A stretch of DNA of 64,000 nucleotides, taken from the NCBI RefSeq assembly GCF_021155775.2, contig NC_060232.1:24993922-25057921 (forward strand), in the 5' to 3' direction. The DNA comes from Neodiprion pinetum (lineage: Eukaryota > Arthropoda > Insecta > Hymenoptera > Diprionidae). How positions within the stretch are numbered: position 1 is the stretch's first letter; the number at the start of each line of letters is the position of its first letter. This document shows, in pieces, positions 1 to 11,161 of the stretch. The notes beneath the pieces are model-generated. The model did no database searches. It was not told the DNA's origin and saw only the letters and a program-made list of their open reading frames with translations. The translations under genes were made by a program, and so were the position numbers.

Positions 1-840
1 CACTTGGGAATCATGATCAAAGGACTTCAATGTAGTAATTTGATAACACTCTGCTTGGTTTTGATTCTTCGTGAGACCAGTATTAACAGAAGCATCAAAA
101 CTGTGATTAAATAAATCCAGAAAAGGTGCTAATGCCAAATTATTATTCCTAAATCTGCTATGCGCTTCTTCAAAATCTATGTAAACTGCTCTTGTATTTA
201 CAACGAAGTATGCCCACTGGTACTTGGGAAAAGTAAGGATATTTTCATAATTCACATAACAGTGCCGACACTTCTCCATGTTTCCAGATAATAAACCATT
301 GTCATTGCATTGGGTACGAACATCTCTAATCGCAGCAATTAGAGCTAAGTAAGTGCTTTTAATTTCAGCTGCTTGTAGATTCAGCGTTTCTAGTACAAAG
401 TTGGGCAATTGTTTTTTCTCTCTATTGGTGCAAAAATATGGATTGGTGAATGTTTTAGGGAGGGAATCTAAATACGGTTTCCACTCAGATTCACCCGCTA
501 GATGCATTTCATAAACCAAAAATGCAGCTAACACACTTTGAGCATCAGATACTTTGGGATTGGATAATATATGCTGAATAGAACTCTGCGAAATAGTGTT
601 TGTTGTAATCAATAAATGTTTAGGTATTTTTACTATTATCTCATTCTGTTTGACTTTTTCCAGTGCCTTTAAACCCCGCCCTGTTTCAGGGAAGTAATAA
701 CAAGTTAAACTACAGGTTGGGGACCAGTTCTTGGACCGCATCCAGACTAACAAACGATCGAGTACAATAGCATCTTGGAGTTCTGATTGAAACGAAGAAT
801 ATTTCCTTTTTGCACGGCGACTTCTCAATGTGCGACCCAT
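1..840 (-). CDS. SETD4: SETD4-like SET-domain protein methyltransferase (5' part, truncated by window edge)
   Basis: Reading the minus strand from an ATG at 840-838, the frame stays open for 280 codons to the left edge with no intron, so this is the N-terminal part of a larger protein. Residues 53-80 (ETGRGLKALEKVKQNEIIVK...) are the start of a SET domain of the SETD4/SETD3/rubisco-methyltransferase class. The LAPFLDLFNHS motif at residues 237-247 is the cofactor- and substrate-site segment typical of that class. The insert between them carries CRHC and other cysteines. SETD4-family enzymes methylate lysines on histones or other proteins. The C-terminal substrate-binding region must lie outside the window. 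The start is the first ATG of the open frame, followed by a basic stretch (RSRRAKRK) that could be a nuclear-localisation signal. A sister family such as SETD3 or SETD6 is less likely. Confidence 0.85.
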   Translation of the reverse strand, partial: MGRTLRSRRAKRKYSSFQSELQDAIVLDRLLVWMRSKNWSPTCSLTCYYFPETGRGLKALEKVKQNEIIVKIPKHLLITTNTISQSSIQHILSNPKVSDAQSVLAAFLVYEMHLAGESEWKPYLDSLPKTFTNPYFCTNREKKQLPNFVLETLNLQAAEIKSTYLALIAAIRDVRTQCNDNGLLSGNMEKCRHCYVNYENILTFPKYQWAYFVVNTRAVYIDFEEAHSRFRNNNLALAPFLDLFNHSFDASVNTGLTKNQNQAECYQITTLKSFDHDSQV

Positions 841-2723
841 TTATTCAGGTGGTTATTTATATCTGCAGAAGGAACAAAACAATTTGATGGATATAAAAAA
901 AAAACTGTCAACATTCCGCGGTTGAAGTTTGTAACGTTAACAGAACAAAATATGAAAAGAAATTCAGTTACTGCAATTGAAAACGAATTCTTACTCAGAT
1001 GACAAATTTAAATCCTTTTGTTACAAATTTCATGTACGAATCAAAATTCGTACATAGATGTACTAATATTTGTTACATTACCGCCACAAACTTCAATCAT
1101 GAAACTGCGAGATTGTTACGAAAAATCTTGAGATAATGATAAATACTAGATAACATTTATTGGATAAAGAATCATGATTTTTTTCTTATAAATGTAATTC
1201 AGTTGCATCATTTTTTAATCATTTTACCAGTAAATCAAAATATTGATGAAAATTATGTTTCAGCACATTGACTACGATTTCTGTATGCAAATTTTAACGC
1301 TCACATACTGCTGGTTATGTAATTATATGACCAAATTATCTTGCCAATGCTAATTGAAAATTTGTTAGCAATACATATTGCCTTAAGATGTATCAATCAT
1401 GCCATGTGAGTACATGAAAAATCTTTCATAATTGTTGAAATGAAAATGCTCTTCTTAGCCAGTGAAAACCAATCTGTTACTCAAAAACTCGTGGGCAGGT
1501 TACTAACATATTTAACTTGAAATTATTTATTTAAATTACATTTGAAATTATTTCTTATTCTTCGTTATTCCCTGTCAATTTTTTTTTTATAGATACGTAG
1601 TGAACAGATTTGCATATTGTCTAACAGAATATTCATTAATTAGTCTAGATTCCCTGTTTTTTATTTGATAAAACATTTACATGTTCAGAAACATTTCTTC
1701 TACCACTTTGTAATTAAAAGATTATTAATTTATACAAAAGCGAGGCAGGCAGCCAGGGTATAAATGGGGTGTAAATTAAAAATTAATTCATCGTAATGAA
1801 AATTTTATAGGCACAAAAATCAACTAGAGTCCTATAAATATTACCCTTAGTCCAATTACTGTAATAGGTGACCCACGAAGATGATAACTCTGTGTCGAAC
1901 CTCTGTACAAAACGACACGTTTCGCGGCACAGGACGAAAATGTGACAGTTTTTATCCAAAGTTCTCTGTCATTTAGCCCGGATCTTAGAAGACGATTCCA
2001 TAAAGCAAAGCCCAACATCCTCGCCGCGCGATGCCCAATCCTTTTCCCCCGTCTCAATTCTCGAGACTGAATGTGAAGCTAAAATGACAGTATTCCTAAA
2101 ACATTGACTATAAAAATTAGTCAGATAGTCTAACTTCTAATCCGTACGGTATTGTAACTTGGGCTGCCCAAAATTAGTTGTCAATTCTTAATATCTAGAA
2201 ACTCGTATAAGTTCGTTTGGTACATTTCTTCAGATGGTTGAAAAGAAAAACGTATACCAGCAGATGAAATTCCGAAACTGAGTAATTTCCGGCATTTCTA
2301 TGATTATTGTATGAGAGCACGTTTCACGAAAATACAAGATGACCTTTCATATGGTCCGGGCACGCGATTGGTTCTTAGAGATAGCTGCGCACATGGGCTG
2401 CGCATGAACACTCCTTTATTATCTTACATTATGCCTATGTTGATATAGGTAAAATATTTCATTCGAAGTCGTATCTTGGTAGCGTCAAGTGGTTTTGTTA
2501 CTCCATGCATATCGTGACGTAGAATTCAGGCAGGCAGGGAAAGCAGCGAGCGCTGAGCAATCGAGGGAACGAGTGAGCGGTTCTCACCGTCAGACCATAA
2601 CCAGCAGTTGTCTGAAATTGTTTCTCGCGGACTTATTTACGAATTATTCAGGAGGAGTTATCTTTGATATCGAGTTAACAGTGTTTATTAGTGGTTTATT
2701 GAAAGTGAAAACACTGAGCGACA
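841..2723. other. Intergenic region between divergent SETD4-like and SH3BGRL-like genes
   Basis: The two genes point away from each other, so this 1.9 kb should hold both promoters and 5' untranslated sequence. The first kilobase is AT-rich. From about 2340 the GC rises, with a CCAAT-type element on the minus strand (gattggt near 2365) and a CpG-richer stretch just before the SH3BGRL-like start codon. No coding exon was recognised. An 88-codon open frame at 2489-2755 runs over the start of the SH3BGRL-like gene but in a different frame. Confidence 0.5.
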
Positions 2724-4634
2724 ATGGTTGTAAAAGTTTACATATCAGGGATTAGTGGAAATAAGGAAGTAAGTACCGGAATTATAACGGAGTACACAAA
2801 AGGCAGCTAGACCTTGGGCAGTGCCAATCTACCGCGATTACCGCAACTCTGTGACATTTCGTTATCCCATATAGATACTTGTCGCTAATATATCAAATTA
2901 CTCATCATATTATGCACCAATTGTCGATGAGGACCAAAAACTATCTATATGATTGTATGTGTAGAATTCGTAGAGCCGGTTTACCACATCTCCCGCTATG
3001 CTACCTGCGTTACACAATGGAATTAATTTATTAGTCAACACATACCGATTGTCAGCTTCTTAAAATGGCATTGCCAACAAATAGATTCGTCAATTTTTAA
3101 TCTTATAACGACTCCTTGCCCATTTTCAACTTTTCATATTTATCTTGCAATCTTATTAACCAGTGATATCAGATTCCAGTTTAAGAAATGACTCAAGTAT
3201 GGTGACAATTTCTTTTTTATTATGCACGAATTTTGTCTCTCATTCGTAGAAAAGTGACCATCCAGTTCTGGTGTGAGCTCAAAAATCATTATGACTCTGA
3301 TTTTTTTTTATTGCAATGTTCGTTATGGTATACACTGAGATATGTTATGAATTTGAGTACATGTTACACATCTTAAAAGTAAAAATATTTGCTTCTGTTA
3401 TTTCAACTTGTCCAATGGTCACAGAATGTAGCAACTATTAAACATGGCAATAATGGTTCAACAATTAAATGATGCAATCACAGCAATGAGGATATTCCAT
3501 TTTTGTAGGTAAAAAAACGACAGCAACGGGTACTTATGATTCTGGAGAGTAAAAATGTCCCATATGAAGTAACAGATATCACAGAGCCAGGAAAAGAGGC
3601 GGAGAAGGAGTTCATGCAGAGTAAAAGTAACCCAAAAGATAGCAAGTATCCACTACCACCGCAATTATTCAACGATGAAGAATATTGTGGAGTAAATAAT
3701 TTTCTTATTAGACAACTTACTGTGTATGCAAAATTGCTTTTTCAAGCTTCATATCAGCTGCAATAGTGTTTTTAAATTTTATTTTCACTCAGTTTACTCA
3801 AATTTTGTTATTTGCTTTTATGTTTTCCTAGGATTACGAAGACTTTGATCTGGCCAATGAAATTGACGAACTAGAGAAGTTCCTCAAAGTTACACCTGCA
3901 ATTAGCACTGCAGAAATAACCCTTGGAAGTAAATCTCCGCCTAAAGAAACGCAGCAAAATGGAAATACATCTAGCCGAGAGGTATATACCGAATTCTTAC
4001 ACATTTAGTAATACTCATATCAAAATGTATTTTTGCCCCATATAAGTGGCCAAATTTTCAAATATTTTGAAGATTCTGATATTCACTTATTTCATTCCAA
4101 GTGATATACATTTTGTTTTAATGCATTGTTGTAGCCATCTATCGAAAAACCTGCATCAACGACTGAACCAGAAAGGTAAGAATGATAAAAGAAAATCGAG
4201 CTTGTTAATGCACAACATCTAATTTTAATTATCACCTGTGAGAAGAGTTTGTATACAGGTATTTTGACGGGTATAAATGTGTACTATTAATCAAAGTGTA
4301 AAAGAGAATGATATTATAAATCAGTTTTTGCATTTGGCTGTTTTTTACACTCCGTTTGGTTTTGATTCAAATCAATAAAAACAGAAACATCATAATTGCC
4401 ATTACGTGAATTTTTTCGGAATTTCCTAGTACTGCCGAAAGGAGATCTTCGACGATTGAAGAGACTCAAACCAGTGAACCGAAGGTGGTAGAAAACGAGA
4501 CTGCCGAATCGAACGAATCAGTAGAAGCACCCAAAGATGAGGTAAAAGACACACAAGAGGATAACACTGAAGTATCCGACGATGCTGCTGATAAAAATGA
4601 GGAGAAATCTGATGACCAAGCAAAGGAAGAATAG
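2724..4634 (+). CDS. Sh3beta: SH3 domain-binding glutamic acid-rich-like protein (thioredoxin fold)
   Basis: Five coding exons: 2724-2768, 3509-3691, 3832-3981, 4135-4175, 4430-4634; total 624 nt, 207 aa, all junctions GT-AG and in phase. The N-terminal ~95 residues (MVVKVYISGISGNKE, then VKKRQQRVLMILESKNVPYE, then PLPPQLFNDEEYCGDYEDF) match the SH3BGR/SH3BGRL family. This is a glutaredoxin-like fold without the catalytic CxxC pair, and it carries a proline-rich PLPPQLF motif that can contact SH3 or EVH1 domains. The remaining ~110 residues form a glutamate/serine-rich acidic tail, as in the longer SH3BGR proteins. The protein is expected to be a small cytosolic adaptor without enzyme activity. 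The second exon begins after a TTTTTGTAG acceptor, and the last four-exon tail region is low complexity, so alternative splicing there is possible. Confidence 0.9.
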
Positions 4635-5015
4635 ATATGAGTGACACGTTTATGTGAAACAAATAATATATCGAAAACGAATTTTTAAACTTCGTTTACT
4701 CTTATTAATGGCTCTTTATAGCAAGATGCTTATTATGCAGGTAAGGCCAAAGGAATTTACTGCCAATTTTTGTGCATCGCTTTATGAAAGAAAGGGGTTT
4801 AAATGAGAGAAATAAGTCATCTTCATATTGTATGGGCATTAGCGATATTTTTTCCATTTAAAACGTATCGAAACAATTTGGATTGCTTCAAAATTATGCA
4901 TGATAGAATTTCAAACCATGATGTTGATAAACTTGAACAGTCATAATTTGGATTGTGTTTCACAATGAATTATGCTTGAAATATTCAGACCCCTTGATAA
5001 TATACTTAGCAGTGA

Positions 5016-5103
5016 AATAAATTGAGAAATACTTATTCATTGTTCATATTAATTAGATAAGCATACGAGGATTTTACAAGATATAAGAGAAAAAACAAAT
5101 AAA
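5016..5103 (+). promoter_or_regulatory. Candidate polyadenylation signals of the SH3BGRL-like gene
   Basis: AATAAA occurs at 5016-5021 and again at 5098-5103, about 380 and 465 nt after the stop codon. Either would give a plausible 3' untranslated region. This rests on the motif and position only. Confidence 0.4.
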
Positions 5104-6812
5104 GAATTTTAATATTCACATTTATTTGCATGGCTTATTTTGATATAAGCTTAGTAATCTTTTGGTACATTTTTCTTAAACTAAGAAAATTCTTTCGAAG
5201 TTAATGACACACGTTTGAATTTTTCTCCAATTTGCGTAACAATGAATATTATCCACTACATCCTGTATTCAAGTCAATGTTTACAATTATTCTTTCAATA
5301 GTGGGCTGGGTATATATTGTTATAAGTTGTTGCTAGGAGTCGTTATCTAAATGTATATCTTTATTATTGTGTTATTATTCACATGTTGATACGCCTGAAA
5401 GAAAATTCTAAAATTTTATCCAACGTTTTGAATGTTACAAAAACAGAATCAACCCGAACTTAGCATAAGGCTACCAAAATTCTTTCATTGAAAAGTTTCT
5501 GTTACATCGATTAGCTTTAAATTGTAACTTGGTATTTTTAAGATTTTCACATTGAATAATCACGTAGCTCAGCAAAAAAAATCATTCATTTTACCCATAA
5601 ACAATAGTATTGATAATGGTACAATGAAAGACATCTCACTTTGTGGTACTATTACTAGTATCAAAGATTTCATATTGCGCATCACCCTGTATACAACTCG
5701 CTAAGCTTCTGCATATTTTCATATTTCATAATAGAACTGTGTGTAAATTTTCATAAAAGTCGCCTAGTAATTTAATATAGTAATTTTTTACTTAGAATAT
5801 TTTGTCATTCATTCAAAATGTTTTAGGGCCTATTTCACATTTACAAACATGTGTTCTTCACGTGACTTACGCGTTGAGACATTTCCTTCATTGGATTACA
5901 TAAAATAAGGTGTTTAATATACTTGCAAATTAGGTAGCTGCCAATTTTTGAGTATTGTTTTTCCCCCTTTCTTTTCACTTCCACGTGATTCTAAAATCAT
6001 TATAACTGCAGAGCTTATTAACCTTTCGTACTTTTCCGCTTGTGCAATATCAAAATTTTATGAAGCACTGAAAATTTCAGTACATGGCTTCATGTTTGGA
6101 ATTTTTTTTTCCACAGTAGATCCTTCATATTTCATCGGATTATAATATATACATAAACATCAATTTGTACAAAATATATTCGTTACGCAATCAGCATGTA
6201 TTTATTTGATGGTGTCATTGTTACATACATTACACACGCGAATAAGAATTTCACGAGATTGGCTTATGCATAACCCAGAGTTTGTATACTCAGAACAGTT
6301 TGAAGGCCACTTTAGTATTTAATGTATGATTTAAAAAGAGTAAAAATTGATATAACACATTATTGTGTGTTCAAATGTTTCGTCAAAAGTTGAAGTCGTG
6401 TTTGATCCCAAAAAAATTTTAATAAAACATACAATTTTTCATCACACGATTTTTTAAGTTAATTTATACGATTATTTTTTGTTTTACTCTAGTTTTTGTA
6501 AAATTAGGAAACATTTTTAGTACTTTCTCATTTAGAGTAAACGTTCATAGAGTTTTGGTGCTAAAATTACGTACACGTGTACATGTACCTCAAGCAGTCA
6601 AAACCCCATACTATACTGAATGTTCGATTGAGTCAGTCTGATGTTATTATACTTATGCGAATTGATTGCTTAGTAGAAAATGATGTAAATACATTTGGTC
6701 TACGATCTATAATAATACTATAGGTATGTATAAACTACATGTTAATACTACTGAAATTTATCATTTAAGAATCAAAATACACATATACTATATTGATAGC
6801 TCATAAAATGTT
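5104..6812. other. AT-rich intergenic stretch
   Basis: No exon, RNA gene or clear repeat was recognised. Short open frames here (for example 5948-6145) show no protein-like features and no splice context. Confidence 0.4.
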
Positions 6813-7162
6813 TGCCGTATTATTCCAAATATAAGTCGAAGTTTATTGTGGCTGACATGACCCCCAAAAATCGTCCTCGACCTATATTCGGGGTTTTTAA
6901 GGAATTTACTTTACAGACTGAAATTGAGTTTTATGAACAGTTTAATCATGAAATTAGACCAATGGAATTCACGCTGCGATATTTTCATCTACCTAAGTTC
7001 CAATGATACCCACTTAAAAAAATGCTAGTTTATAAATTAGTATGTATATTACTCTTGTGATATGAATTTTGTCATAAAAGTTGACTTATATTCAGTACCA
7101 CAAAAAGGCCTGAAATGCAGACTGAAAACAACGGATCGGCTTATATTCGGAGTAATGCGGTA
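6813..7162. mobile_element. MITE-like DNA transposon with ~27-bp terminal inverted repeats
   Basis: The left end (6813-6839, TGCCGTATTATTCCAAATAT...) and the reverse complement of the right end (7136-7162, TACCGCATTACTCCGAATAT...) match at about 22 of 27 positions. The interior repeats the TATATTCGG / CTTATATTC core several times, as subterminal repeats of a non-autonomous DNA transposon would. There is no transposase. A 64-codon frame at 6812-7006 is part of the element and unlikely to be a gene. The ATATAAGCCG-type ends recall ISL2EU/Harbinger-like elements, but this family assignment is tentative. Confidence 0.65.
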
Positions 7163-7281
7163 TCTTGATTTGTAAATCACAAATGCTTGTTATTCGTATT
7201 TTGTATAATTGATAGATTGAATTTATTCGCCATTATATTAAATAACGTACATCTATATGCTATGAGCGTAGTCAGAAATGA

Positions 7282-7338
<57 letters not shown>

Positions 7339-7340
7339 CA
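7282..7340. repeat. (TA)n microsatellite, interrupted
   Basis: About 59 nt of nearly pure TA dinucleotide with two CACA/CA interruptions. A shorter TA run lies at 7678-7691. Confidence 0.95.
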
Positions 7341-10300
7341 ATCCATTAAGGCTACATGTATTACTTTAACGTTATATCAACATTGTATTGTGACCAACCC
7401 GGAATGATATCCGAAAACGAACTATCCCTTTATTTTTTTCTCAATTTCTCAGGGAAATATCAGATGTTTCATATCGATTCCTCAAACATTTTTCATTGGT
7501 GCATTAGGAGGGCCCGTCACACCATGGTATGAACAGCCTGAAAACAACAATTTTGAACACGTTTCTTTCCTCAAGGTTTCATCAAGGTTTTGGAAATTTT
7601 TACGGCTGTGGCATGACATCTTAAAATCTAACGTCAGCATACTAAAGAAAATCTACGACCTGGCTTGGTTTTAAAAAATATATATATATATACGTATTTT
7701 TTTCTTCCAGTGTTGCATACTTCCTATATGTAATGTATAAATATCGACGACTGGACTGTGAATCAAAGATACCAGTCTTTACATGCAAAGATATCTCAAG
7801 GCAAAATGTTAAAACACGAATTTTGTGGTACGATATTTGGATAATTAATAAATACAGTCTAAGCTGTTTTTTTCCATTCAGGATTATACCCAACACATTG
7901 TACTGCTTTCAAAATTACTTACACTAGATGTGGCATAATCAAAATCAGGTTGACCACTGACTGAACATGAGTTTCAACCACAGCGTTAATGATACTGACT
8001 TACTACAAAAAACAAATATCGAAACGATTTTCACCATTTACATTTCGTTACATAGCAAATACTAGAATGGCAATTATTAAACTGACTGATGTTTAGCGAA
8101 TCATCAATTAAGTAATGTGTATTATAGTCGAATTAATGGGTACATAGGTAACTGGAAAAGAATGCTAATGCATATGAAAACACGCCAACTTGAATGAAAA
8201 ATCATAAATAAAATAAGATTTTTTCAAATAGTTTTTTTTTTATTAGAAGATATTCACAACAAATTTGATTTTTTCATATTTCTCTTGTATTTTTTATAAG
8301 TGCGCACGTTTACACGCCTCAAGATGTTTAAATACTTTCCCTTTCAGCTCATTCAATGAAATTTAGACTTTTCAAATGACACGTAATGCAAATGTGCAAT
8401 CCTTTTACCAATTTATATAATTCGATATTTTAACTCTGTGGAGACAAAGAATTGAATGGAAATGAATGAATTACTTGGCAGTGTGTACAATAAACTTCGA
8501 ATCATAACTTTTCATTATTATCAATTTAGCTATATTGATTATCGTATTTATAGAAGTGGTTTTATCGATAATTTGTAAAAGTATAGTAAATAGCTGTGAA
8601 AATTGGATGTGTCCGATTATTTCTGTGCAAAAATGACTAGACATGTAAAAAGTCTTATCAATGTTATCAGTACTTTGAAGATTAACGCTTAGTGTTATTA
8701 CGAAAAAGTTATTGTACATTTGCATTATTTTACATCATCTCAGCCAAGCGTAGATGAATATTGAATAAGTACCGACAGGCTTAGTACGAAATACATTCTG
8801 AATAAATAAAAATAAACATAACCCTTAGCGAGATATGCAATAATCTAACACATCCTAAGTACAGGTAAAAGTGATACGAATATTATGCATTGCGCGTTTT
8901 ATCATTTAAAAAAAAAAAAAAAAACCGTTCATCAGAGCTAGCTATACTGCAAAGAAACGGTTATTGTAAACAGTACTACAGAACTTGCAGCATCTAACAA
9001 AAGGGCTAGTGAGAGCTACGAGAAGACTAGTTGTAAGACGTATTATGCAAACTAAAAATCGATATTTTTTCCTGATTTTCACTTCTCGGTCATATTCAAC
9101 ACACGTTTGTACACTTGATACATTCGGAAAAAGTCAATTGCAGAGATGATGAAAATGCTTAATATTTGAACAAGTCGTGTAATAAATAATGCCAGCTCTG
9201 AAGAAAAAAGAAGAAATTAAAAGAAAATCGAATTAAATGCAGTAATCAGTCAAAGGGACTTTTAAGTAAAGTTTTCATAAATTAGATATGTTGCTTTCAT
9301 AGTTTTTTTGGTTATTTTTTTTTTGAAAGTTTTCATAGTTACGTTCAATATTAATAATACAATTTACGTTTGTATGAGATTGCAGACATTTAACATCAAT
9401 CGACAAGTTCTTAAGTACATGTAATTTTCATATAATAATCAATAGTGAATAGCTACAAAGTAATAAAAGTTATTATTTAATTTATGTAAAGGACAAAATT
9501 AATCCTGCAAACAAAGTGGATACGTAATTTACTGAGTTACGTTTGAGGGTGCCTAATTAGGTGGACAATCCATTAAGAAATTATGCATATGATTAGCAAT
9601 GTATCACGTGCGTGAACAAAAGCTGGTTCGATGTGCTAGTATCAAGGGGTATTATACTGAAAGTACTCCTATGCTTAAAACAAAACTACACCTTTTTCAA
9701 AAGCGATATTCTAAACTTGTCTTATCTTATAATAAATTAATATTCACAAATTTTTATTCTCATAAGAAATTATGCAAATATTTTTCGTTTACATAAACAA
9801 TAAAAGTAAAGCAAAATTATAACCGTAGCTAATAAATATTAAACATTAGAAAATTTTTAAGTCGAATGATGTAAGGTTTTCCATAACAGGAGGACAAGGC
9901 AATACATATGTCGTATAAATATTTGTAAAATAAAATTTTAGCAAAAATTGTTTCTTAAATTGAAAAATTGCAATTATTTACATTATAGACAATCTGTGCA
10001 TTACAATAGAAATAAAAAAAATTGAGGGTATTCTGTGAAGCATTGGAGAGTAACTCGGCATAGACTATCGTCACGAACATGTGGGACATTTCGTGATTTG
10101 AAGTATTTCAAATTCGAGAATTTTCTGTTTCACTACTTTCGTTTCGAATAATACAAGTTTGTGATGTTAGAAAATTTTTAGACTGTGCAGTTGTTCAAAT
10201 TATATTTAAAATTTTGTGCAACTATACGAGCGTAAATATTATGTGAAATTGTTTCAACTTCATGCTAGTGTACTAGATTTATCTTTGCAATGGTTGACGA

Positions 10301-11161
10301 TGGTGATTCAACGATTAGAAAAAAAAAAAAAAAAAATTGGAGCAGAATTCAAGAACGTATTTTTCAATCATATGAAATTGCTGTGTACAGCTACCAACAT
10401 TCGGTGACGTAAAAATATTTATTTGATACCAGAACGAATGCTTTCTTTAGCAAAGCAGAGTGTTAACCAGAATTTTTGGAAGGCCTCACTCAGGCACGCG
10501 ATTTATTAAAAAGCACACATTTTCGCGAAACTCAATACGGCATAAAATAGCTGAGGAAATAGCGTAGAAAAGTAATGTCTTGCATTATCCCCAATCATAT
10601 ATGGAAATCTCATTCTTTAATACTAACCGAGATACTCTTTTCTTTCTTTATACAAGTGATCATAATAGATTGTAAAAATTCGAGCACCTAACGATCGTAA
10701 ATGGGATAATAATTAATCAACGATGGTCCGTATAAGGTACCACGATCTTAGATATTTAAAATCTATCACACGATCGTAACCACTAAGAAAAAATAGTGCA
10801 CAATATATACTGTTCTATTTTTGTTGACAAACATGAAACTACCAGGGCATATGTGTTACAAAAAAAAAGCTATTCAAATAATTGATCTGATTCAGTCAGT
10901 TTTAGATTAATCTTAGTAAATCAGTAACAAAGTTTAATGCATCAGTGTGTTGAGGTAGCACTGTATCGATTACTGGAACTAAATTTCATACTAGTCTGTT
11001 ATTATTCTAGCCACCAGTAGTTCATTTTGTCTATTATTACGTCTAGTCTTTGCATGTTTTTTAACGTTTTGTTTTTCTTTTCTCATTTTTTGTTGAATTT
11101 TTTTGTTTTCTTTTTCTCCTAACTTAAGAACTACATTCACTGTAGGATAGTTTTAATCAGT
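7341..11161. other. AT-rich intergenic region upstream of the UPRT stop codon
   Basis: No coding exon was recognised on either strand. Poly-A runs occur near 8908-8924 and 10319-10336. Part of the right end should be the 3' untranslated region of the minus-strand UPRT-like gene, but its end cannot be placed. Confidence 0.4.

Noticed and set aside
7187..7369. 60-codon frame with a YIYIYIY translation
   Set aside because: It is the translated TA microsatellite.
10950..10965. let-7 seed-like word tgaggtag
   Set aside because: Only 8 nt match; no arm of complementarity nearby.
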